Positions 18,579 to 27,239 of a stretch of 64,000 nt of DNA are shown in pieces. The stretch covers positions 24,659 to 88,658 of the forward strand of contig CAYJPN010000023.1 of NCBI GenBank assembly GCA_964372115.1. The letters are read 5' to 3'. The notes beneath the pieces are model-generated. The model had not been told where the DNA came from. It saw only the letters and a list, made by a program, of their open reading frames with translations, and searched no databases. Origin of the DNA: CG2-30-36-16 sp964372115 (GTDB taxonomy: Bacteria > Bacteroidota > Ignavibacteria > Ignavibacteriales > Ignavibacteriaceae). Within the stretch, counting starts at the first letter, position 1; every line of letters starts with the position of its first letter. A program made the position numbers and the translations under genes.

Positions 18579-18662
18579 CTGCTTCTTTCCGATTTTTTTT
18601 TATAAATTTGCATTAACAATTATACGGGAGCCGTTATGGTGCAAGACAACAAAAATATAAAT
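18579..18662 (+). repeat. Shared promoter/leader block, copy 1
   Basis: Nearly the same ~84-base block occurs at 25653-25735, upstream of lipoprotein copy 3. It holds a TAAATTTG box (18603-18610, matching the Bacteroidota -7 consensus TAnnTTTG), a GGGAG and an ATG (18636) opening a 20-codon frame that starts MVQDNKNIN and stops at 18698. The block looks like a promoter with a short leader ORF; transcription and translation are inferred. Confidence 0.5.
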
Positions 18663-18898
18663 TGCTTATTTCGTACCTTATCAATAAAATTTGTGTAATA
18701 TTTTGCAGAAAACATAAAACATGATGAATTATAAAATATTACCACGTTTTACTTGCGCCTTTTTACTTTTTACTTTCCGGCTTGTCCGGGTTCGGGGGAA
18801 CGGTGGTAAAAAATTATAAAATAAAAGCCGCTGTTCCGGGTTACATATCTACGTTACAATTCTTAATTTTTTCCTTAAAGAAAAGGGCTGCTTTTGTT

Positions 18899-20190
18899 AT
18901 GCCTATAAACAAAATTATTTTTCTGTTTTTTTTTTTTTTGCCGGACTCCTTTTCCTCTCGTGCAATCCCTCGGAACCGGAGATCGCCCCCGCCGGACTTG
19001 AGTTTAAAGCGGAAGACGCCTCATGCACCGAAGCATGGTTAACATTAAAAGCCGGTAACATAACCGGCGCTAAAGTTTTTAGAGAAGACTCACTCATCTA
19101 TTCTTTTAATACAAACAGCATTGACACAACTTTGTTTGATGAAGGTTTACTCCCCAACCAAATATATAAATACCATACAGTCATACAACCATCCAACAAT
19201 TCGCGTGTCGTTACAAAAGAGTTAACCTTGCAAACGATGGACACCACAAGCCACAACTTTACATGGCAGATGTTTGAATTTGGCGGCGATGCCGGAAGCA
19301 GTGCGCTTAATGATGTTGCAATAATAGATGAAAACAACATCTGGGCAGTTGGAGAGATTTATTTAAAAGATTCTCTCGGCACTCCCGACCCCCATGCTTA
19401 TAACGCTGTGCACTGGGATGGACAGACATGGAAACTTTTTAAATTGCAATTTTTTACTTTTTGTGGACAAAGTTATACTGGTTCTTATCCTGCAAAAGCC
19501 ATCTACGCTTTTGATAGCGAGAACATCATTATTAGTTCGAATTCACAGTTAACATATCTTCGAAATGAAAAACAAATCAGAACAGAGTGTGTTTCCGTTT
19601 CTGTGAACAAAATCTGGGGCACATCGAGCAGCGATTTATATGTAGTTGGCAACAACGGCGGCATTGCCCATTACGACGGAAGTAAATGGACGAAGATAGA
19701 GAGCGGAACAACTACCAATATAAATGACATTTGGGGTTTCCCGGATCCGGTAACGCAAGAGGAAAAAATATTTTGCGCAGTTTCTTTTGTCTTCGAACCG
19801 GGGGATCAAAAAATATTAACGATTAAAAATAATACTGTTGACTCGTTAAAATGGGATACCGGGAGAAGACTACACACCATTTGGGGTAACAATCATTATT
19901 ATCTGTATACCGGCGGCGGCGGGATTTTTGAAAATAAGCGAGGTTACTGGAATGAAATAAAAGAAGTTCCTTTATACTATTCAAGGAAGATAAGGGGAAC
20001 AGCGAGCAATAACATTTTTGTTTGCGGCGATTTTGGATTGATAGCTCATTATAACGGATTAAACTGGAAGACATTTAACCAATTTTACATGTACGGTATT
20101 TACTCTTCCGTAGCGGTAAAAAATAATCTTGTTGTTGCTGTGGGCTTAAAAGGTAACCAAGCCGTAATAACAATGGGATTAAGAAACTAG
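18899..20190 (+). pseudogene. Lipoprotein cassette copy 1, frameshifted in the signal peptide
   Basis: This is the same gene as copies 2 and 3 but with a run of 14 T (18926-18939) where copies 2 and 3 have 12 bases broken by G or A. The +2 shift separates the signal peptide (ATG 18899) from the mature part; the frame continues only from internal codons such as ATG 19132. The mature part has an Fn3-like domain and propeller repeats (KIWGTSSSDLYVVGN, IAHYDGSKWTKIES, GLIAHYNGLNWKTFN). Bases 19024-19641 look identical to copies 2 and 3. The C-terminal ~180 residues are unique. It could be a pseudogene, a phase-variable OFF state, or an assembly error in the homopolymer. Confidence 0.75.
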
Positions 20191-20210
20191 GAGGAATGGA
20201 CATAATATAA

Positions 20211-20235
20211 AGCGGAGTGGTGCGAACACTCCGCT
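20211..20235. terminator. Hairpin after lipoprotein copy 1
   Basis: A 9-bp stem agcggagtg / cactccgct (20211-20219, 20227-20235) lies 20 bases after the stop. No T run follows on the plus strand, so it may stabilise the 3' end rather than terminate. Hairpins with different stems stand at the same place after copies 2 and 3. Confidence 0.5.
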
Positions 20236-20363
20236 TAAATGGAAATATAAAGTATTGGCTGTTCACCAATGTTTTGCAGCAAACACGTTGCAAAGCCTTT
20301 TTTATTTCCGCGAAAAAAATAACATTTTTTATTAATTATTACTAATGAAAGGTAGAGTACTCA

Positions 20364-21179
20364 ATGTGTCTAAAAAAAATGATTTATTTCGCAATACTTA
20401 TTTTTACAACGATTAGTTATTCTCAAAACCAAATAATTTACAGTGAGGGAACTAATAAAAACGCATTTACAAAAGTAGAGGCTCCTTCTATTTTTAGGGA
20501 TCGGTTATCACTTGCAAAGATAAGCACCAGTAATTTTATAACCGATTACGATGATGGTGCTAATTATGTGCCTGTGGATGCAAGGACAGCTTTCGATAAA
20601 GCGGTTGAAATTTGGTCTTATTTAATTTCAGCTTCAAAACCTATAAAGATAAAAGTTGAATTTACCCCGGATCTTTCAGGGACAGCCTTGGCTTCAGCAT
20701 CTATAATTACGTATAGAAATAATATTGCAAATGCGCTATTTTCTAATATGCAATATCCAATGGCTTTAGCTAAACAAATAGATCCGAGTATTAATTATAC
20801 TGGTTACGATATGATTATTAAGTTTAAGAGTACCGCTTCTTGGAATTTTTTAATCGATGGAGTTCCGATGGCAGGGCATTATGATTTTGTTACTAACGCA
20901 CTTCATGAGATTTGTCATGGTTTAGGTTTCAGTGGTTCACTAAGGTACGAAAGTGGATTAGGGGTTTTCGGTTTTACTGGGTTTCAAAATAACACTAGCG
21001 CTTCATATCCAGTAATATTTGATCGTTTTACTAAGTCGGGTAGCCAGAGGTTAATTGAAGTTACAAATTCAACTACTTTGGCTGGTCTTTTAACAAGTAA
21101 CAATGTTTATTTTGATGGTAGTAATGCTAAACTTGCCAATAATAATTCCAATGTGAAGCTGTACGCTCCATCCCGTTAA
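20364..21179 (+). pseudogene. Zinc metalloprotease-like secreted protein, 3'-truncated at a repeat
   Basis: The protein has a signal peptide (MIYFAILIFTTISYSQ) and a zincin motif ALHEICHGLGFSGSL (HExxHGxGF) at about residue 182. The N-terminal propeptide-like region and the zinc motif resemble secreted metalloproteases of Bacteroidota and Ignavibacteria that normally continue well beyond this point and end in a sorting domain. Here the frame stops at LYAPSR, and the final codons lie inside the 63-bp repeat (21169-21231), so the 3' part seems to have been lost by insertion or recombination at that repeat. No T9SS tail is left. It may still make a truncated protein, but I consider it broken. 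Confidence 0.65.
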
Positions 21180-21231
21180 TAAAAGTTTTTTAAAATATTC
21201 GGCAACACATCTGGCGGGATGCCCGGCTGTC
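21169..21231. repeat. 63-bp dispersed repeat with inverted ends, copy 2
   Basis: Matches 18477-18539 at 62 of 63 positions. It supplies the last two codons and the stop of the truncated metalloprotease frame. Confidence 0.75.
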
Positions 21232-21793
21232 TTAGATTATACAATGTTGTTAATTGTTCAATTAATGAAAGTGATTAATTAGTATGAGTAAAGTTGTTTG
21301 GTATTTTCCGAATGATAGTGAACAATTAGATTCTGCAAGGTTGTTGAGTGTCCCAGGGGGCTGTATCACACCAAACGCGGGCAAGCGAGACAACCGGGCA
21401 TAACCGGATGTAAAAATTTTTAAATAACATTTTTAATTTGAAGCTGCCTTATTGATCAAATTATATGTGTAATATAATTTTACAATTCGGCAATATTTAC
21501 TGATTGGAAAACGGTAATTTTTACCGGCAGAATTTTCCATCCTTCGATTTTAGCCGTTATTCAGAGTATTGTTGGGTTGGCGTTGTTTTTGCATTTAAAT
21601 TGTGCAAAAACTATTATGATTCAGGGAATTTTGATGATAAAATTCAATAAAAGGTTCTACATTTTTAACAGGTTTCTTAATCTTACAAGGGGGAACGGTG
21701 GTAAAAAATTATAAAATAAAAGCTGCTGTTCCGGGTTACTTTTTTACGTTACAATTCTTAATTCTCTCTTTAAAGAAAAGGGTTTCTATTGTT
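21232..21793. other. Intergenic region before lipoprotein copy 2
   Basis: No recognisable gene. The 13-mer tgcccggctgtct (21220-21232) is mirrored by agacaaccgggca (21388-21400, one mismatch), framing a ~181-bp stretch that may be a small element or the scar that truncated the metalloprotease. A 39-codon frame (21284-21403) lies inside it without support. From 21689 the leader common to the three lipoprotein copies begins. Confidence 0.5.
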
Positions 21794-23095
21794 ATGCCTA
21801 TAACCAAAATCATTTCTCTGTTTGTTTTTATTACGGGACTTCTTTTTCTCTCGTGCAACCCCTCGGAACCGGGGAACGCCCCCGCCGGACTTGAGTTTAA
21901 AGCCGAAGACGCCTCTTGCACCGAAGCATGGTTAACATTAAAAGCCGGTAACATAACCGGCGCTAAAGTTTTTAGAGAAGACTCACTCATCTATTCTTTT
22001 AATACAAACAGCATTGACACAACTTTGTTTGATGAAGGTTTACTCCCCAACCAAATATATAAATACCATACAGTCATACAACCATCCAACAATTCGCGTG
22101 TCGTTACAAAAGAGTTAACCTTGCAAACGATGGACACCACAAGCCACAACTTTACATGGCAGATGTTTGAATTTGGCGGCGATGCCGGAAGCAGTGCGCT
22201 TAATGATGTTGCAATAATAGATGAAAACAACATCTGGGCAGTTGGAGAGATTTATTTAAAAGATTCTCTCGGCACTCCCGACCCCCATGCTTATAACGCT
22301 GTGCACTGGGATGGACAGACATGGAAACTTTTTAAATTGCAATTTTTTACTTTTTGTGGACAAAGTTATACTGGTTCTTATCCTGCAAAAGCCATCTACG
22401 CTTTTGATAGCGAGAACATCATTATTAGTTCGAATTCACAGTTAACATATCTTCGAAATGAAAAACAAATCAGAACAGAGTGTGTTTCCGTTTCTGTGAA
22501 CAAAATCTGGGGCACATCGAGCAGCGATTTATATATCGCAGGCAACAATGGCAGCATTGCTCATTACGATGGCAGTAAATGGACAATGATAGAGAGTGGA
22601 ACCGGAGCTGATATTAATGATATTTTTGGAGCAATAAATTCGTCAACCGGTGAAACTGGAATTTATGTTGTAGCTTCTTCAATCCTTTATAATCCCGAAA
22701 GAAAATTCATAAAGATTGTGGATAATAAAATTGTATACCAAAAAGATTTTGAATACGAAATATTTCTAAGTTCCGTATGGTTGGCAGCGGGCAGAAAAAT
22801 TTATGTTACTACCTGGAATGGGAAAATTTACACATTTAACAACAACCATTGGAAAATTCTTGATTATAAGACAGAATATGCACAAACCCACATAAGAGGT
22901 ACAGATTATAACGATATTTTCGTCGCAGGATCATTTGGTTTTCTTACCCATTTTAATGGTGTAACCTGGAAACAGATAACAGATGTAAACCAAATTAGTT
23001 CGGTAATTTCATCTATCGATATTAATAATAAAACTATTGTCGTTGTCGGAACGCTCGGCTCAAAAGCAACAGTAAAAATTGGTAAAAGGAATTAA
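21794..23095 (+). CDS. Surface lipoprotein with Fn3-like and propeller repeats, cassette copy 2
   Basis: The start is ATG 21794, chosen because it gives a proper lipoprotein signal (MPITKIISLFVFITGLLFLSC, Cys in LFLSC); a GTG 96 bases earlier only adds a leader. After the Cys comes an Fn3-like domain (AGLEFKAEDASCTEAWLTL onward, ~90 residues). Then come short propeller-type repeats of the IWxVG / HxDGxxW kind (NIWAVGEIYL, HWDGQTWKLF, IWGTSSSDLYIAGN, AHYDGSKWTMIES, IRGTDYNDIFVAGSF, THFNGVTWKQI). A surface or periplasmic binding role is likely; the ligand is unknown. Bases 21917-22534 are identical by eye to the other copies, while the C-terminal third is unique. Confidence 0.8.
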   Translation: MPITKIISLFVFITGLLFLSCNPSEPGNAPAGLEFKAEDASCTEAWLTLKAGNITGAKVFREDSLIYSFNTNSIDTTLFDEGLLPNQIYKYHTVIQPSNNSRVVTKELTLQTMDTTSHNFTWQMFEFGGDAGSSALNDVAIIDENNIWAVGEIYLKDSLGTPDPHAYNAVHWDGQTWKLFKLQFFTFCGQSYTGSYPAKAIYAFDSENIIISSNSQLTYLRNEKQIRTECVSVSVNKIWGTSSSDLYIAGNNGSIAHYDGSKWTMIESGTGADINDIFGAINSSTGETGIYVVASSILYNPERKFIKIVDNKIVYQKDFEYEIFLSSVWLAAGRKIYVTTWNGKIYTFNNNHWKILDYKTEYAQTHIRGTDYNDIFVAGSFGFLTHFNGVTWKQITDVNQISSVISSIDINNKTIVVVGTLGSKATVKIGKRN

Positions 23096-23142
23096 TTAAA
23101 GGAGATAAAATATGTTTAGAGCGCCGCCTAGAATAAATAAAA

Positions 23143-23168
23143 AGCAGTGATGCGCCAACATCACTGCT
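23143..23168. terminator. Hairpin after lipoprotein copy 2
   Basis: A perfect 10-bp stem agcagtgatg / catcactgct (23143-23152, 23159-23168). T-rich DNA flanks it only on the minus-strand reading, so its role as a plus-strand terminator is uncertain. Confidence 0.5.
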
Positions 23169-23245
23169 CTACTCGCAAACTAAAAGGCACGTTTGAATAA
23201 TTAACTGATCATTCTGCCCTTAGTAAGCAAAAACTATGGAGAAAA

Positions 23246-24130
23246 ATGAAAACTATATTCGTGCTTATTTTTTTTACTGCAGTAATCAATTACGCGCAGA
23301 TTGATACATCTGTTTATTATCCCTTGCATATAGGCGATAAATGGGAATACTATACTCCCGGTGATGGTTATAGTATTGTAGAAATTCTAGGCGATACATT
23401 AATGCCGAATGGATACAAGTATTTTATTTTTTCTCTAGTAAATAGAAAATATCAAAGGTTAGATTCTAATTATTTTGTAAAAATTTATAATGATTCTTAC
23501 AACATAGAATATACCTGGTATGATTTTTACTCACCAAAGAGAACAATAATTTTTCCGTGGCAGGCAAATCTTTATGGTTATGGCATTTACGACATTGGAA
23601 TTGACGCAAATAATCTTCTAAATCAGAATTTGGAGTGGCGAGAGTTTTGTGAAGTTTATGTTGATACTACAGTGATACCATCTGATACCACATGGGCTCA
23701 AGGGGTCGACCTATATTGGCCAAGAATTACTAAAGGAATTGGTGTAACATCATATGCATATGGCTTCCAAGAATTAGAAGGTGTATATATTAATGGTGTG
23801 GGATATGGATCTCTTGTCAGTGTTAGAGAAGCAGGGGTAGAATCCCCATGTGATTTTACACTATATCAAAACTATCCTAACCCATTTAATCCATCATCAA
23901 AATTATCCTTTCAAATACCTGAGAATGCAAGTGTAAAACTTGAAATATTTAACAGTATAGGGCAAAAAGTTTACGATTTAGCAGACGGCATATTTGAACC
24001 CGGCAGCTATAATTTTAATTTTGACGGCAGTAAAATTGCCGGCGGTATCTATTATGCCAGGTTTACTGCAATAGGCAGTTCTAATGGTAAAGTTTTTGTT
24101 AAAACAAACAAATTGGTGTTAATAAAATGA
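23246..24130 (+). CDS. T9SS-secreted protein of unknown function
   Basis: The 294-residue protein has a signal peptide (MKTIFVLIFFTAVINYAQ) and a C-terminal type A sorting domain of ~80 residues beginning near YQNYPNPFNP and ending KTNKLVLIK. The middle (~20-205) opens with YYPLHIGDKWEYY, a motif often seen at the start of secreted Ignavibacteria proteins, and is rich in Tyr, Trp and Asp; I recognise no catalytic domain. T9SS cargo is carried across the outer membrane and released or anchored on the surface. The stop overlaps the next start (ATGA), so it forms an operon with the gene at 24127. Confidence 0.82.
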   Translation: MKTIFVLIFFTAVINYAQIDTSVYYPLHIGDKWEYYTPGDGYSIVEILGDTLMPNGYKYFIFSLVNRKYQRLDSNYFVKIYNDSYNIEYTWYDFYSPKRTIIFPWQANLYGYGIYDIGIDANNLLNQNLEWREFCEVYVDTTVIPSDTTWAQGVDLYWPRITKGIGVTSYAYGFQELEGVYINGVGYGSLVSVREAGVESPCDFTLYQNYPNPFNPSSKLSFQIPENASVKLEIFNSIGQKVYDLADGIFEPGSYNFNFDGSKIAGGIYYARFTAIGSSNGKVFVKTNKLVLIK

Positions 24131-25377
24131 AATTCAAAATGTCATGCGTGATTAGTTTTTTGCTGCTGATACTTTTTCAGCAGAATATAAACGCCCAAAG
24201 CGGGTGGTTTCGTGTACCGGTTCCGGTAGCTTCTAACAGGCATATCTGGGATCTGCATTTCTTTTCTCCCGATAGCGGTTGGTTTCTCGGTCAAATAGAT
24301 AACCCCTTTACATGGCCCCTTTTAGCCAAGACAGATAATGGCGCTGCAAATTGGGATACAATTATTGTCAGTTCTTTCGCAATGTATTTCTTGTTTTGGG
24401 ATAGAAATTTAGCAATAAGCCTTGACCTTGGAATAGTCCTTAGAACTGAAAACGCATGGCAGACTTATAAAAAAACTTATGTTGATACTATTGGTGGAGC
24501 GGGGGCGGGGGAATTTGCCTCTGCCTCTACTATTTTTATAGGCGGAAACAATACATTACTCAAAAGTATCGACAGCGGTTACACCTGGACGTACTTACAA
24601 ATGCCGGTATCTGCTTACGGGAGAATATGTGATTTCAGCATTATTGACTCAAGTACTGTTTATGCACTTTCAAACGATTTCCTCTTTAAAAGCACTGACT
24701 GCGGGGAAAGCTGGAACATCGTTACTTTTCCTATTTCCGGTTACCGTTGGTGGACAGTTAAGTTTATTGATAAAAACTATGGCTGGATTGCCGGTTCTTA
24801 TCGACATATATATTTAACTACCGATGGCGGGAAAACATGGGAGAATCAAAGCGTACCCGGTTATGCGGATGCCGCAAATAGTATGTCCGTACTTGATTCT
24901 TTAACTGCTGCTATAGCTACAAGTCAAGGCGCTATTTTATGGACAAACGATGGCGGTAAGAATTGGATTGAGCAGGTACCGGAGGATAGAATGCTTAGAA
25001 AAATTCAAATAGTCAATCATCAAACTGCCTATGCATGCGGAGATTGGGGCAAATTTCTAAAAACCACAACCGGCGGCGTTACCTGGGTTGAGGATAATAA
25101 TTCTCCTTTCCCGGAAGAATATTCACTTTACCAAAATTATCCCAATCCATTTAATCCGGTAACCAAAATTAATTACGAGTTACCGGCAGACGGAATGGTT
25201 ACTATAAAGGTTTATGATATTATCGGCAGAGAAGTAAAAACACTCGTTAACAATTTCAAAACAAAAGGACGCTACGAGGTTATGTTTGATGCAAGTAACT
25301 TATCCAGTGGTCTTTACATTTACGAAATAAAAAGCGGCGATTATAAAGCTTCTAAGAAGATGACACTCATCAAGTAA
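24127..25377 (+). CDS. T9SS-secreted BNR/Ycf48-like propeller protein
   Basis: The 416-residue protein has a signal peptide (FLLLILFQQNINAQ) and repeated BNR/Asp-box-like units (KTDNGAANWDT, SIDSGYTWTYL, STDCGESWNIV, TTDGGKTWENQ, TNDGGKNWIEQ) that should build a six- or seven-bladed propeller like Ycf48/YCF48-type proteins. A T9SS sorting domain (YQNYPNPFNP to SKKMTLIK) closes it. The function is unknown; such proteins usually bind partners rather than catalyse. The last 45 bases are part of a repeat shared with the 27357 gene. Confidence 0.85.
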   Translation: MKFKMSCVISFLLLILFQQNINAQSGWFRVPVPVASNRHIWDLHFFSPDSGWFLGQIDNPFTWPLLAKTDNGAANWDTIIVSSFAMYFLFWDRNLAISLDLGIVLRTENAWQTYKKTYVDTIGGAGAGEFASASTIFIGGNNTLLKSIDSGYTWTYLQMPVSAYGRICDFSIIDSSTVYALSNDFLFKSTDCGESWNIVTFPISGYRWWTVKFIDKNYGWIAGSYRHIYLTTDGGKTWENQSVPGYADAANSMSVLDSLTAAIATSQGAILWTNDGGKNWIEQVPEDRMLRKIQIVNHQTAYACGDWGKFLKTTTGGVTWVEDNNSPFPEEYSLYQNYPNPFNPVTKINYELPADGMVTIKVYDIIGREVKTLVNNFKTKGRYEVMFDASNLSSGLYIYEIKSGDYKASKKMTLIK

Positions 25378-25560
25378 TAACCTAAATTATTAAAAGCGGT
25401 TCTATGTGAGCCGCTTTTTTTTGGAATTAAAACCGGTTAATTAAGAAACCGTGTTGATTATTTTATAACAGGAGACAATTAAGAAATAATAAATCCCCTA
25501 CGGGGATTAGCTTTTTAGGGGTGTTGTGTTTTTACAATAATTTATCCGCCACGCGGAAAA
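25333..25560. repeat. ~228-bp direct repeat, left copy
   Basis: The end of the T9SS gene, its terminator and ~140 bp downstream match 30588-30812 almost base for base; the first ~67 bases look identical, and later scattered substitutions and small indels occur. The two copies are in the same orientation and flank 5.0-5.3 kb carrying lipoprotein copy 3 and the 27357 gene. Confidence 0.8.
25392..25422 (+). terminator. Intrinsic terminator after the BNR-like T9SS gene
   Basis: The stem aaaagcgg / ccgctttt (25392-25399, 25411-25418) is followed by further T. It is 15 bases past the stop and is duplicated at 30647. Confidence 0.85.
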
Positions 25561-25572
25561 AGCATACATGCT
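25492..25572. repeat. Cluster of short palindromic hairpins
   Basis: Three small perfect hairpins follow one another: aatcccc-tac-ggggatt (25492-25508), tccgc-cac-gcgga (25545-25557) and agcat-ac-atgct (25561-25572). The first two recur at 30745 and 30797. They lie in A/T-rich DNA without a gene. Confidence 0.65.
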
Positions 25573-25850
25573 AAAGCTTGGCAGGCGAAAACAATCGGGC
25601 AAAATCTACGCTCATTTTACATTATTCATTGTGCATTGTACATTGAAAATTTGCTTCTTTCCGTTGTTTTTTTTATAAATTTGTAACAACAATTTTATGG
25701 GAGCCGTTATGGTGCGAGACAACAAAAATATAAATTCTCATTCTCGGGGGAACTGTGGTAAAAAATTATAAAATAAAAGCCGCTGTTCCTGGTTACTTAC
25801 TTAATTTACAATTCTTAATTTTTTCCTTAAAGAAAAGGGCTTCTATTGTT
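25573..25850. other. Leader region of lipoprotein copy 3
   Basis: No separate gene. It holds short AT repeats (cattgtgcattgtacattg, 25628-25646), the promoter/leader block 25653-25735 and the ~105-base leader common to the three lipoprotein copies. Confidence 0.6.
25653..25735 (+). repeat. Shared promoter/leader block, copy 2
   Basis: Matches 18579-18662. It carries TAAATTTG (25676-25683) with a TTTG (25650-25653) 22 bases upstream, close to the Bacteroidota -33/-7 arrangement, then GGGAG and ATG (25709) opening a 20-codon frame beginning MVRDNKNIN that stops at 25771, just before the lipoprotein leader. Confidence 0.5.
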
Positions 25851-27212
25851 ATGCCTATAAACAAAATTATTTTTCTGTTTGTTTTTTTTGCCGGACTTCT
25901 TTTTCTCTCGTGCAACCCCACGGAACCGGGGAACGCCCCCGCCGGACTTGAGTTTAAAGCCGAAGACGCCTCTTGCACCGAAGCATGGTTAACATTAAAA
26001 GCCGGTAACATAACCGGCGCTAAAGTTTTTAGAGAAGACTCACTCATCTATTCTTTTAATACAAACAGCATTGACACAACTTTGTTTGATGAAGGTTTAC
26101 TCCCCAACCAAATATATAAATACCATACAGTCATACAACCATCCAACAATTCGCGTGTCGTTACAAAAGAGTTAACCTTGCAAACGATGGACACCACAAG
26201 CCACAACTTTACATGGCAGATGTTTGAATTTGGCGGCGATGCCGGAAGCAGTGCGCTTAATGATGTTGCAATAATAGATGAAAACAACATCTGGGCAGTT
26301 GGAGAGATTTATTTAAAAGATTCTCTCGGCACTCCCGACCCCCATGCTTATAACGCTGTGCACTGGGATGGACAGACATGGAAACTTTTTAAATTGCAAT
26401 TTTTTACTTTTTGTGGACAAAGTTATACTGGTTCTTATCCTGCAAAAGCCATCTACGCTTTTGATAGCGAGAACATCATTATTAGTTCGAATTCACAGTT
26501 AACATATCTTCGAAATGAAAAACAAATCAGAACAGAGTGTGTTTCCGTTTCTGTGAACAAAATCTGGGGCACATCGAGCAGCGATTTATATATCGCAGGC
26601 AACAATGGCAGCATTGCTCATTACGATGGCAGTTCGTCAGGCAGCGGATGGACGAAGATAGAGAGTGGGACACAAATGCTTCTTACAGACATTTATGGAG
26701 ACAACAATAATATTTACATTGCCGCAGCAGATGTAAACCATGGATCCGGCGCGGTGTTGAAGGTTGATAATTTGCAAATTAGTACACTCGTTGAAAGTGA
26801 TGTTGTTGATGTAAGCGATATATTTAAACCAAAATTGTTTGGTGCCACAGTTGCGGTTTGGGTTGATGAGAAAAATACTCTTTATACCGGTTGCGATCTT
26901 TTTTACAGATACAAACTGGGTAAATGGGACTACGTAAAAAGTTTAATAGGAAATTATATAGGCGGCAATAATTGGTCAAAATACTGGAGTTATATTGGCG
27001 GCATACGGGGTAATCAATCTAATGATTTGTGGATATGCGGCGAACGAAATACACTACGCCACTTTAACGGTGTTAGCTGGCAGCAAATAGGTAATCCTTA
27101 TAATCCGGATAGTTATTTAGTGTGGAGAGGATTGGCAGTTAAAGATAATATAACGGTGGTGGTTGGAAATGAAGGAACTTTGGCAAATATAATGCTTTTA
27201 AAAAGAAATTAA
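25851..27212 (+). CDS. Surface lipoprotein with Fn3-like and propeller repeats, cassette copy 3
   Basis: Same 5' module as copy 2: ATG 25851, a lipoprotein signal ending FLSC, the Fn3-like domain and the first propeller units. Bases 25974-26591 are identical by eye to copies 1 and 2, and identity with copy 2 continues ~43 bases further. A five-residue insert (SSGSG) in the HYDG/GW repeat marks the point of divergence, after which the C-terminal ~190 residues are unique but keep the repeat style (IRGNQSNDLWICGERN, RHFNGVSWQQIG). The promoter/leader block upstream suggests it is expressed. The ligand is unknown. Confidence 0.8.
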   Translation: MPINKIIFLFVFFAGLLFLSCNPTEPGNAPAGLEFKAEDASCTEAWLTLKAGNITGAKVFREDSLIYSFNTNSIDTTLFDEGLLPNQIYKYHTVIQPSNNSRVVTKELTLQTMDTTSHNFTWQMFEFGGDAGSSALNDVAIIDENNIWAVGEIYLKDSLGTPDPHAYNAVHWDGQTWKLFKLQFFTFCGQSYTGSYPAKAIYAFDSENIIISSNSQLTYLRNEKQIRTECVSVSVNKIWGTSSSDLYIAGNNGSIAHYDGSSSGSGWTKIESGTQMLLTDIYGDNNNIYIAAADVNHGSGAVLKVDNLQISTLVESDVVDVSDIFKPKLFGATVAVWVDEKNTLYTGCDLFYRYKLGKWDYVKSLIGNYIGGNNWSKYWSYIGGIRGNQSNDLWICGERNTLRHFNGVSWQQIGNPYNPDSYLVWRGLAVKDNITVVVGNEGTLANIMLLKRN

Positions 27213-27216
27213 AAAA

Positions 27217-27239
27217 GCCCGGCGCTGGCGGCACCGGGC
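27217..27239. terminator. Hairpin after lipoprotein copy 3
   Basis: A GC-rich stem gcccgg / ccgggc (27217-27222, 27234-27239) with an A run before it and ATTTAG after it, 4 bases past the stop. A weak terminator on the plus strand. Confidence 0.5.

Larger units (their letters stand above)
18325..18898. other. Intergenic region upstream of lon and of lipoprotein copy 1
   Basis: No convincing gene. It holds two blocks that recur in the island: 18477-18539 (also at 21169) and 18579-18662 (also at 25653), plus the ~105-base leader shared by all three lipoprotein copies (from ~18795). A short minus-strand frame here (18428-18619) runs through the repeat and is not supported as a gene. Confidence 0.6.

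Noticed and set aside
18428..18619. 63-residue minus-strand frame
   Set aside because: It consists largely of the dispersed 63-bp repeat and has no support as a gene.
21284..21403. 39-codon frame between the truncated protease and lipoprotein copy 2
   Set aside because: No ribosome site, no recognisable protein, lies inside a possible small repeat element.
18899..27212. Diversity-generating retroelement
   Set aside because: No reverse transcriptase and no template/variable repeat with adenine-specific changes; the shared parts are identical and the tails unrelated.
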